Source: Gaoshiqia sediminis (GTDB taxonomy: Bacteria > Bacteroidota > Bacteroidia > Bacteroidales > Prolixibacteraceae). From it: a stretch of 54,710 nucleotides of DNA. Positions 9,409 through 16,145 of the stretch are shown piece by piece. Under the pieces are notes generated by a model. It was given only the letters and a program-made list of their open reading frames with translations. It was not told the DNA's origin and did no database searches. Made by a program: the position numbers and the translations under genes. Numbering within the stretch: the stretch's first letter is position 1; each line of letters opens with the position of its first letter. The DNA lies in assembly GCF_025907915.1 (NCBI RefSeq), contig NZ_JAPAAF010000030.1, positions 1 through 54,710 of the forward strand, in the 5' to 3' direction.

Positions 9409-10317
9409 TCACAGAATAAGTTTTGAGTATTTTTTTATTTTTTCTTTCAGGTATTCCAGAAATCCGGGATCTCCTATAGTCTGAACATCTTCGGCCAATC
9501 CCAAAGCAAACCGGCCAGGACCTTCATACTTGGCAACCGGTGCTTTTAGCAGATATTGGCTGTTGCTTATCTTGGATATATACCGTTCTGTCAATGGATA
9601 TTCTTCAATGAGTAAATTGCGCGCTTTAAGTGAAAGTAACAGCTCTACACGTTTGTCCAGGTCGCCGGTGTTTCGGAAAATATCAACCGGTTTAGTGCGA
9701 TGGCGTCGTTCATGTTCCCAGCCCAGAGGCGAGAGCTGCACATCTTCAATCCGACAGATCTTAAATTGTCGGTTCTGCTTTAGCGCAGTGTCAAACGCCC
9801 AAAGGAGATTAAAATCTTCTCTGAATTCGAATGGCTCGACCAACCGGTTTTTGACCGTTTGACTATTCCCGGAGGCATAGTTTACCAGCAAAACTTGTTT
9901 TTTCTCTTTTTGGGCTTTCCGAAGTGTTTGAACAATAAACGATTTCTCTTTGTGCAAATAGGATCCAATTGTTTTGTCCTGATTAAGAAAGGAGGTGAGT
10001 TTTTGTTTTAATCTCAATGAGGTGTTCGCCGGAATATCCAAAAAATCGATCGTTTGCGAAAGGAGCCAGCTCTCTTCTTCAGTAAAATGGAGAATGTTTT
10101 GCAATACCTGGTGGTCGTTCCGGTGGTGTTCAATCCAGTATTTGCCGTCCTTTTGAATTAGGTTAAACCCGATTTCAATCAGGTCGTTCCGGTAATTGTA
10201 AAATGCGGAATCTCCAATTCCTAAATATTCGAGACACTCTTCTTTGCTTTTGGGGTAGGAGCAGGAAAGAAATAAAATCAATTTTAATAACCTTCGCGAT
10301 TTGGTTGAATGTGACAT
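9409..10317 (-). CDS. WYL-domain transcriptional regulator
   Basis: A 302-residue protein with an N-terminal helix-turn-helix (about 1-60, containing SKEECLEYLGIGDSAFYNYRNDL) and a WYL-type ligand-binding domain. In the latter, VNYASGNS, EPFEFREDFNLLWAFD and the region ending PLGWEHERRHR align with the usual WYL pattern. WYL regulators often accompany CRISPR-Cas and other defence loci and respond to nucleic-acid or nucleotide ligands. As the first gene of the cas strand it is the best candidate regulator of the locus. The target site is unknown. Confidence 0.85.
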   Translation of the reverse strand: MSHSTKSRRLLKLILFLSCSYPKSKEECLEYLGIGDSAFYNYRNDLIEIGFNLIQKDGKYWIEHHRNDHQVLQNILHFTEEESWLLSQTIDFLDIPANTSLRLKQKLTSFLNQDKTIGSYLHKEKSFIVQTLRKAQKEKKQVLLVNYASGNSQTVKNRLVEPFEFREDFNLLWAFDTALKQNRQFKICRIEDVQLSPLGWEHERRHRTKPVDIFRNTGDLDKRVELLLSLKARNLLIEEYPLTERYISKISNSQYLLKAPVAKYEGPGRFALGLAEDVQTIGDPGFLEYLKEKIKKYSKLIL

Positions 10318-10652
10318 TGGTTTCTTGTTTATCGGTTGGATAAAGTTACGAAATACATAATTTTATTTTATCGATTAGTTGTTTTTTTTGTTGTTAATGG
10401 CGTTTCGAAAAGTCATACTGCTGGAATAAATTATAAAAATCCATGGAAAAAGAAGGGATCTACTGCATTATGGGTTTCTAGATATGTTCGATAAAGCCGC
10501 TGCAGGCATTACCGGAATCGGACAAATTAAAGAGTGACGGGCAGATAAAATGAATTGTTGATATGGAAAAGAGTAATCTGTAAACCATTCGACATATTCC
10601 TTTTGGAACTTGGCAGAAAAAGAATCTTAAAGGTTACAGGTAATTGCAATAG
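10318..10652. other. Divergent intergenic region between the CRISPR regulator and the TA module
   Basis: These 335 bases hold no convincing gene. They should contain the minus-strand promoter for the WYL-cas operon: a TAACTTTA box, one mismatch from TAnnTTTG, lies on the minus strand near 10350. The middle shows no clear structure. The + strand promoter of the toxin-antitoxin pair lies just to the right. Confidence 0.5.
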
Positions 10653-10686
10653 TAAACAATTTTGTTTATTTTTGCAAAAAGGAGGT
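10643..10686 (+). promoter_or_regulatory. Promoter, palindromic operator and strong Shine-Dalgarno of the TA operon
   Basis: A TATTTTTG box (10667-10674) fits the Bacteroidota TAnnTTTG -7 element, with ATTG at 10643-10646 as a weak -33 element at 20 bases spacing. A perfect palindrome, TAAACAA-TT-TTGTTTA (10653-10668), overlaps the -7 box and is well placed as the operator for the HTH protein encoded next. GGAGGT at 10681-10686 is a strong ribosome-binding site 7 bases before the ATG, unusual in this phylum. Confidence 0.6.
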
Positions 10687-10693
10687 CTTTGTC

Positions 10694-11185
10694 ATGAATA
10701 AGGAAATCTCGATCATAAAAGGGATCCACCCAGGTATAATTCTTAACCGGGAACTAAAGAAGCGAAAGCTTCCAAAGAAACGTCTCGCATTGTTAATTGA
10801 TGAATTTCCTCAAACAATCGGAGCGATTACAAAGGGGAAACGTCGGATCAATCCTCAATTATCTATCAGAATAGGAAAGGCACTTGGGTTGGATGAAGAA
10901 TATTTTTTGATTTTGCAGGCTTACCATGATATTGAACAGGAAAAACGGAAATTACATGAGTCTCTACATCCGGATCTGTCGAAAATAAGGCCAATAATTT
11001 TTTGGGATACAGATATCCGGAAAATCGATTGGGTAAAGTATAAGTCCAGCGTCATTCGACGGGTTTTTGAACGGGGAAACGAAGCCGAGAAGCTCGAGAT
11101 AATCCGCTTTTACGGGCAAGAAGACGTCACTGAGATTTTAGAACAATCGGGAAATTTGGGCCACTGGGCTGGGGTACGTCAATAG
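10694..11185 (+). CDS. HigA-like HTH antitoxin with C-terminal DUF6922-like domain
   Basis: A 163-residue protein. The N-terminus (about 8-75) is an Xre/HigA-type helix-turn-helix: it starts IHPGIILNRELKKR and continues with an IGAITKGKRRINPQLSIRIGK recognition region. The C-terminus (about 100-155) has the FWDTD...IDW...VIRRVFERG...FYG pattern that I recall as DUF6922, a small domain often encoded beside AbiEii-type toxins in Bacteroidota. The inferred role is to neutralise the downstream nucleotidyltransferase and repress the operon through the palindrome at 10653-10668. It is separated from the toxin gene by 18 bases. The family name of the C-terminal domain is from memory. Confidence 0.75.
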   Translation: MNKEISIIKGIHPGIILNRELKKRKLPKKRLALLIDEFPQTIGAITKGKRRINPQLSIRIGKALGLDEEYFLILQAYHDIEQEKRKLHESLHPDLSKIRPIIFWDTDIRKIDWVKYKSSVIRRVFERGNEAEKLEIIRFYGQEDVTEILEQSGNLGHWAGVRQ

Positions 11186-11203
11186 TTTTAAAAATTTGAA
11201 AAG

Positions 11204-11860
11204 ATGTCTGAGAATCTATTTTACAGAACAGTAACCCCTTTGCTTCTATCAACATTGAAATTACTAATGACAGCAGACATATTCAATTCTTTCAGGTTAG
11301 TTGGAGGAACTGCTTTGAGTTTACAACTGGGGCATAGGGAATCGGTGGATATTGATTTGTTTACTGATGCGGATTATGGGACGATCGATTTTGATTCAAT
11401 CGATAAATTTTTAAGAAATCAATTCCCATATTTCGACACAAGTGGTGTCGAAATAGTAGGGATAGGACGTTCTTATTTCGTTGGAAATTCAGAACTTCAC
11501 GCTGTAAAACTGGATTTATTCTATTCCGATCCTTTTATCAGAGAAATCGTGAGAATGGATGGTATCCGCTTTGCCAGTATTGACGACATTGTAGCAATGA
11601 AAATTGAAGTAATTGGACAGGGGGGACGAAAAAAGGATTTTTGGGACCTGCACGAATTATTGGACTTTTACACCATTGATCAAATGCTTCAACTTCATCA
11701 AGAACGATATCCATACAATCACAACGGGGCAGAGTTATTGGTCAATTTTACAAAGTTCGAACAGGCAGATAACGATTTCGACCCCATTTGTTTAAAAGGT
11801 AAATTTTGGGAACTTATAAAATTGGATATAATGGAGGCTCTGGATAAAACCATTATCTGA
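11204..11860 (+). CDS. AbiEii/MenA-type nucleotidyltransferase toxin
   Basis: A 218-residue nucleotidyltransferase-fold protein. The core motif GGTALSLQLGHRESVDIDLF (34-53) gives the GG-T phosphate-binding loop and catalytic D49/D51. The later segment IDDIVAMKIEV...KKDFWDL (about 128-146) is the second conserved block of the AbiEii/AbiGii family. Characterised members block growth by adding nucleotides to tRNA. Together with the upstream HTH protein it forms a toxin-antitoxin or abortive-infection pair. The motifs are intact, so it is probably active. Confidence 0.88.
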   Translation: MSENLFYRTVTPLLLSTLKLLMTADIFNSFRLVGGTALSLQLGHRESVDIDLFTDADYGTIDFDSIDKFLRNQFPYFDTSGVEIVGIGRSYFVGNSELHAVKLDLFYSDPFIREIVRMDGIRFASIDDIVAMKIEVIGQGGRKKDFWDLHELLDFYTIDQMLQLHQERYPYNHNGAELLVNFTKFEQADNDFDPICLKGKFWELIKLDIMEALDKTII

Positions 11861-11981
11861 TTCTGGGCGTAATATACGCTAGAAAAGCCAATGATATTGC
11901 CCAATTTCACCATTCTGGGTTGGTTGCTGGAATGAACTCGAATAAGGGGTTACCGGCATGGAAGTTTTTATGTTTATAAAA

Positions 11982-13196
11982 TTACAGATGACTCTTCTCC
12001 AGTTGTCGTTTAAGCAATTTCATATCACTGGATATTTTTGAGTCAATGACCCGTGCATAAATCTGCGTGGTTTTCAACGAGCTGTGGCCAAGCATTTTCG
12101 ATACTGTCTCTAACGGAACACCATTGGACAAGGTGATAGTTGTGGCAAAGGTGTGCCTGGCTACGTGCATGGTGAGTGTTTTCCGGATGCCGCATACGTC
12201 TGCTATTTCTTTCAGGTAGGCATTCATCTTTTGATTGGAATGAACAGGCAGTACTTTTCCGGTTGCGCCGCTTTTGGGGTGCTCTTTGTATTTCTCGATT
12301 ATCCGGAGGGCTGTTGGTAAAATCGGAATCCGGCACCGGGTCGATGTCTTTGTGCGGTCGATGATAACCCAAAGCTCTTTATCATCACCTTTGAATATGT
12401 GGTCGGGACTCAGTTTTTCCATGTCCGAAAAAGACAGTCCCGTATAACATGCAAAGACAAACAAATCCCTCACAACTTCAAGGCGTTTGATCGGAAAGCT
12501 CTTTCGTGTCAGTTTCAGAAGTTCTTCTCTGGTCAAAAAGTCACGGTTTGAGGTCATGCTTTTGACTTTGTAATCGGAATAAGGATTTTTCAGAATAAGC
12601 TCCTTCGATACTGCATCGTTCAGCACATGCTTGAAATCTTTGTGATACCCCCATGCCGTGTTTGATGATATCTTTATCTTAGATTTCAAAAAAATGTCAA
12701 AACGGTCAAGAAAGTTAACGTTAACCCGGGACAGCGGAAGATCCGGCCGGTGGTATTCCCTACTAATAAATTCCACCATCCTGTTCCTGCAAGTGCGGTA
12801 ATGCTTTAAAGTACTGAAAGAATATCCATGATCTATTTTCCCGGCAATGGATTCTATTACCTGATCAAAGGCTTCCAAAACAAGTTTTTGCTGCCTTTTG
12901 CCAATGATCTGGTCTTTTAAATCGTAGATATCAAACTCCTCCCCAACTGAAACCAATTGGTTGAAGCAGTCATTTACATGAGTCGAAAATTTGGAGATAC
13001 GGCTGTTTGTGACCCTTGCTTCTTCGTCTTTACCAATTAACAACTGCCGTTTCTTGTCCCACAGTGCAGGATCAATAAATACACCTGTCGAAACCTCAAT
13101 TCTTCGGTTATCCATTGTAATTCTGGCATATACCGGTTTTTTTGACTCTGATTTCCCCTTGGAATTCTTTAAAAGCAGATTAATTGTAACTCTCAT
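11982..13196 (-). CDS. IntDOT-like tyrosine recombinase (integrase)
   Basis: A 404-residue tyrosine recombinase with an arm-binding domain (about 1-90, including the Bacteroidota pattern ending FIDPALWDKKRQ), a SAM-like core-binding domain (about 105-205) and a catalytic domain. Catalytic residues are K283, H344, R347, H371 and Y380. The first catalytic arginine is replaced by S255 in TGLSFSD, as I recall for the CTnDOT integrase, so this does not imply inactivity. It is transcribed away from a tRNA-Gln gene whose 3' end lies 294 bp upstream. That is the usual layout for an integrative element that uses the tRNA 3' end as attachment site. Confidence 0.93.
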   Translation of the reverse strand: MRVTINLLLKNSKGKSESKKPVYARITMDNRRIEVSTGVFIDPALWDKKRQLLIGKDEEARVTNSRISKFSTHVNDCFNQLVSVGEEFDIYDLKDQIIGKRQQKLVLEAFDQVIESIAGKIDHGYSFSTLKHYRTCRNRMVEFISREYHRPDLPLSRVNVNFLDRFDIFLKSKIKISSNTAWGYHKDFKHVLNDAVSKELILKNPYSDYKVKSMTSNRDFLTREELLKLTRKSFPIKRLEVVRDLFVFACYTGLSFSDMEKLSPDHIFKGDDKELWVIIDRTKTSTRCRIPILPTALRIIEKYKEHPKSGATGKVLPVHSNQKMNAYLKEIADVCGIRKTLTMHVARHTFATTITLSNGVPLETVSKMLGHSSLKTTQIYARVIDSKISSDMKLLKRQLEKSHL

Positions 13197-13430
13197 AACA
13201 AACCATTTTTTAAAAATTATGGATTCTATGGCGAAATCAGCTATTAAAAATAAGGGTAAAATACCCCAAAATCAAGGCCGAAAATGCGCCAAAATGAATC
13301 ATTTTAAATGCATGTAATCAGAGAGTTATCTATTCAATCGAGACCTTTTTTGCGGGAATTTGATGAGGTCTCGATATGGTCTCGCTTATTTTGACCTGAA
13401 ATGATATAATACGGGAGTGCTGTTAAATAG
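13197..13430. promoter_or_regulatory. Integrase upstream region with inverted/direct repeats (possible recombinase-binding sites)
   Basis: This non-coding stretch between the integrase and the tRNA terminator contains a 10-bp perfect inverted repeat, ATCGAGACCT (13337-13346) and AGGTCTCGAT (13366-13375). A third GGTCTCG copy follows at 13378-13384. Such clusters next to an integrase gene are typical of arm-type or excisionase sites; that role is inferred. The rest is A/T-rich and should hold the integrase promoter. Confidence 0.45.
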
Positions 13431-13464
13431 AAAAGCACTTAAAATCAGTGATTTAAGTGCTTTT
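13431..13464 (-). terminator. Hairpin terminator downstream of tRNA-Gln
   Basis: A perfect 13-bp stem (AAAAGCACTTAAA at 13431-13443 with its complement at 13452-13464) encloses an 8-base loop. The arms end in A and T runs, so it can work in both directions. On the minus strand it lies 26 bases past the tRNA-Gln 3' end. Confidence 0.75.
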
Positions 13465-13489
13465 AATACTTTTTGAATCTCAATTTTGT

Positions 13490-13560
13490 TGACCCGCCAG
13501 GGCTCGAACCTGGACTCTTCTGAACCAAAATCAGACGTGTTGCCAATTACACCACGGGTC
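13490..13560 (-). tRNA. tRNA-Gln (anticodon TTG)
   Basis: The minus strand folds as a complete tRNA. The acceptor arm is GACCCGT paired with GCGGGTC (one G-U), and the anticodon stem CTGA/TCAG encloses the loop TTTTGGT with anticodon TTG. The T arm contains GGTTCGAGCC. CCA is not encoded, as is common in this phylum. The 3' end faces the integrase gene, so this gene is the probable attachment site for the neighbouring element and was restored intact on integration. Confidence 0.95.
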
Positions 13561-13592
13561 AATCATTCATGTCTTTTCTTTAAAGACAGCGG

Positions 13593-13621
13593 CAAAAGTA
13601 TAAAATTTTTCAATTCCCAAA
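13593..13621 (-). promoter_or_regulatory. Promoter of tRNA-Gln
   Basis: On the minus strand TTTG (13618-13621) and TACTTTTG (13593-13600) match both Bacteroidota sigma-ABfr boxes with a 17-base spacer. They lie about 33 bases upstream of the mature tRNA 5' end. This is the best-matched promoter in the window. Confidence 0.65.
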
Positions 13622-13735
13622 ACCATTTTCTTAATTTTTTTTGATCTCCCACCCACCCATAATTAATATCTTAACTGAATATCAAAAGGATAGATCTTCA
13701 AAAAAAATCAGTTCGCTTTCCTTCTGTTTAAAAAC

Positions 13736-14251
13736 CTACCGACGTAGTTTCGCTAACAGGTGCCTGCCACGTGATTTCAGGCCTGCCGTAGGATGCAACG
13801 TCAGTTCATATTCAATAATTTGTATTAATTCAGGCTTTAGTCCCGGTTCCATTTCGGCAATATGATAGAGGATTTTCATAGCATGTACCCGCACAGCAAC
13901 CGGGTAAGATGGCTTGGTAAAAACATCCAGACAAAAGCCAAACAGGAAGTCTATCGAATCCTCGGAAATTGGATATTGGCTGACGACCTTCAAATAATGG
14001 CGGAGTTTGCTGGTATTGGAGGTAGCAGACAACGCTTTCACCAATTGCGGGACATACGGACGGATCAATGCGGGGTTCTGTTCAGATAACTGGTCGATCA
14101 GGTACGCAGCCCGCCAATACACCGGGTTCGAATCATCAAACGCCACCCGGAACAACAACTGAAGTTGATCAGGATGATGAATAAGATGCTGCTTGAAAAG
14201 ATCCAGGTTTTCCCAACGCCGAATGACGTCTATGATATCTTCGGTTTCCAT
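13736..14251 (-). CDS. HEAT-repeat-like helical protein, function unknown
   Basis: A 171-residue soluble all-helical protein without signal peptide or catalytic motif. The pattern of paired amphipathic helices (for example DSNPVYWRAAYLIDQLSEQNP and PSYPVAVRVHAMKILYHIAE) with regularly placed Pro, Arg and hydrophobic residues suggests HEAT-like repeats, a scaffold for protein contacts. A minus-strand TACTTTTG box at 14269-14276 lies just upstream and could be its promoter, giving a very short leader. I do not recognise a specific family. Confidence 0.75.
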   Translation of the reverse strand: METEDIIDVIRRWENLDLFKQHLIHHPDQLQLLFRVAFDDSNPVYWRAAYLIDQLSEQNPALIRPYVPQLVKALSATSNTSKLRHYLKVVSQYPISEDSIDFLFGFCLDVFTKPSYPVAVRVHAMKILYHIAEMEPGLKPELIQIIEYELTLHPTAGLKSRGRHLLAKLRR

Positions 14252-14308
14252 ATCAGGCTAATTGAATTCAAAAGTATAATTTTAGCCCAACATTAGGAAA
14301 AACCGTTT

Positions 14309-14728
14309 ATGATCGAAGTATGCTGTGCCATCATTTTTTCGGGTGAATGTGTACTGGCCGTTCAGCGAGGTGGAGAATCACATCATCCGTATCAATGGGA
14401 GTTTCCCGGGGGAAAGGTGGAACCAGGGGAAAATTATGCGGAATGTATCGTCCGCGAAATCCGGGAAGAGCTTCAGGTTGAAATCCAGCCCCTGGCGAAG
14501 CTACAAGCGGTTGAGCATAACTATCCCGAAAAATCGATCCGGCTCATCCCGTTCGTTTGCCAATTAGTGCATGGAACGATCACCCTAACAGAACACAACC
14601 ATTCAATCTGGATTTCCCGCAATGGGTTGGATCAACTAAATTGGCAGGAAGCCGACCGCCGCCTGCTTGAAATCAATAAAAGTGAACTGCTAAAGAGGAT
14701 GATGCGGAAGGATGACCACGATTGTTGA
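14309..14728 (+). CDS. MutT-like Nudix NTP pyrophosphohydrolase
   Basis: A 139-residue Nudix hydrolase of the (deoxy)nucleoside triphosphate pyrophosphohydrolase type (MutT/CTP-pyrophosphohydrolase-like), probably cleaning oxidised or non-canonical nucleotides. The Nudix box runs from G35 to V57 with E41, R49, E50, E53 and E54 all present, so the metal site is complete. The usual glycine after the last glutamates is Q56. The upstream EFPGGK motif is typical of MutT. The last 39 bases overlap the convergent membrane-protein gene on the other strand. Confidence 0.9.
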   Translation: MIEVCCAIIFSGECVLAVQRGGESHHPYQWEFPGGKVEPGENYAECIVREIREELQVEIQPLAKLQAVEHNYPEKSIRLIPFVCQLVHGTITLTEHNHSIWISRNGLDQLNWQEADRRLLEINKSELLKRMMRKDDHDC

Positions 14729-15202
14729 AAACACCAACGCCCAACCAACAATGGAAATCATCATATAACCCAGGATATATTTCTGCTTCGAGTAGTATTT
14801 ATTCAGCAAATAAGCTCCAAGGGGAATACTCAGCAAAATCGGCGTCGTGACAACAATGCCCCAGAAACCGTACTTGGTTTTCAACTTTACCAGGTTTCTC
14901 CGGCGTTTGCTGAACAGGGGCTTCTGACGTTGCTCCTTTTGCGCCAACCGGTGACAAAGATCCACGCGTATGTATTTTTTGATCGCGCAATAAATTGTTT
15001 GGTGATGCTGGTGGTAATACCGCAGCAGAAATCCACTCAGGTAATAAAAAAAGAAAAAACCGCTGATACCGCCAACGGTCACCGCAATAATCGCCTGGGT
15101 GTAATTTAAACCAATGAGCAAAGCATAGGGAAAAGTGACAAAATACTTGACCGAAGCCAACAAATAAACATGAAGTAATTTTAACATCGCAACAACACTC
15201 AT
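14690..15202 (-). CDS. Small polytopic membrane protein, function unknown
   Basis: A 170-residue membrane protein with about three to four hydrophobic segments: near 8-28 and 35-62, then 111-130 and 143-166, separated by a basic cytoplasmic-looking loop (about 70-108, rich in K/R/Q). The start at 15202 is supported by a strong AGGAGGG Shine-Dalgarno (15207-15213). Its 3' end overlaps the Nudix gene on the opposite strand by 39 bases. I do not recognise the family; it resembles small inner-membrane transport or DedA-like proteins only in general layout. Confidence 0.75.
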   Translation of the reverse strand: MSVVAMLKLLHVYLLASVKYFVTFPYALLIGLNYTQAIIAVTVGGISGFFFFYYLSGFLLRYYHQHHQTIYCAIKKYIRVDLCHRLAQKEQRQKPLFSKRRRNLVKLKTKYGFWGIVVTTPILLSIPLGAYLLNKYYSKQKYILGYMMISIVGWALVFSTIVVILPHHPL

Positions 15203-15395
15203 ACAACCCTCCTGATAAAATTAACGATGACAAAGATCATTAAAAAGTTTGATAACTCACTGTATCAGAAGTGCATTTTAGCGTTTCTTAACGATTTTAA
15301 CAGATTTGCCAATTAAACTGTCTGAGATACCGGGGTACCAGTCGACCAAAAAAGCGCATCTCTTGCCAGTAGCCATCTCCGCTTTTTACTTCTTC

Positions 15396-15421
15396 AAAAA
15401 ACCAACTGCCCTGCCAGTTTA
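15396..15421 (-). terminator. Weak hairpin plus T-run at the end of the RND-ABC operon
   Basis: On the minus strand AACTG (15415-15419) can pair with CAGTT (15404-15408), followed by a run of six T. This lies 8 bases past the stop of the last operon gene. The stem is short, so termination here is plausible but not certain. Confidence 0.35.
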
Positions 15422-15428
15422 AGTTCAA

Positions 15429-16145
15429 TCAGATAAAGCGTTCCCGCTTTTGCAGGTTGAACAATCCGTACAGGATAAAGACAAGCGCTCCCACCACTAA
15501 AAAGATTCGGTTTTTCAGGGCAATGCCTTCCCAGATCATTTCATTCATGTTACGGGGAACACTAAACGGGTTCAGAAAAATGTTCCACATGGTGCGCTCC
15601 ACCGATCCGGACAGAATTAGCGCCAGCACGCCCAAAATGACCATCACCACGGCGGTACCGTTCCCGTTTTTGATGATGGTGGAAAACATGAAAGCCATGC
15701 TGCCCAAAAACAAAATCGGGTACATAATTTGCCAGGTCATTTCGAACAAATTGACCGGTGTCAGGAAAATGTAACTCAATCCGGCAAAACCAATCAGAAT
15801 GAGAAAAACCAGCACAAACACCAGTACCAGCCGCACCAGCCAAACCTTGTAACGATAGTCGGGTATCCCGAACAAAATTTCCAGGATACCAGCATCCACG
15901 TCGTTTTGGATGCCGAAGGTCATCGGGTAAAAAATCAGCAAAATGGCCGGAAAAAGCAGGGTGCTGTACACAAATTCCTCGTCGGGCAGCTCGCCGTTCC
16001 ACACGGCCGATACCGCGATAAATACATAAAAGGCAAAAGCAGCCAGCAAAAACCAGATAAACCGTCCGGCAAAGATGATCCGGAAATTGTAGCGGACCAT
16101 TTGGCTAATCAGGTTGAGTGTATTTTTTATTTTTCGTTTGTCCAT
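15429..16145 (-). CDS. ABC-2 type transporter permease
   Basis: A 238-residue inner-membrane permease with six hydrophobic segments (about 24-46, 63-80, 106-128, 138-160, 165-182, 216-232) and no ATPase motifs. The layout fits ABC-2 permeases. The start codon overlaps the stop of the RND-ABC fusion gene by one base (TAATG), so the two should be translationally coupled. Its ATPase partner is probably the NBD fused to that RND protein. It is the last gene of the operon. Confidence 0.85.
   Translation of the reverse strand: MDKRKIKNTLNLISQMVRYNFRIIFAGRFIWFLLAAFAFYVFIAVSAVWNGELPDEEFVYSTLLFPAILLIFYPMTFGIQNDVDAGILEILFGIPDYRYKVWLVRLVLVFVLVFLILIGFAGLSYIFLTPVNLFEMTWQIMYPILFLGSMAFMFSTIIKNGNGTAVVMVILGVLALILSGSVERTMWNIFLNPFSVPRNMNEMIWEGIALKNRIFLVVGALVFILYGLFNLQKRERFI

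Noticed and set aside
1-13489. Second copy of the tRNA-Gln 3' end as left attachment site
   Set aside because: I found no copy of GACCCGCCAGGGCTCGAACC elsewhere in the window; the far end of the element, if present, lies outside.
15303-15428. In-frame continuation of about 40 codons after the stop of the last operon permease (reads NWQGSWFFEEV... on the minus strand)
   Set aside because: The codons look protein-like, but a TGA separates them from the permease, no start codon or RBS is present, and a weak terminator overlaps the region. Treated as chance or a remnant.
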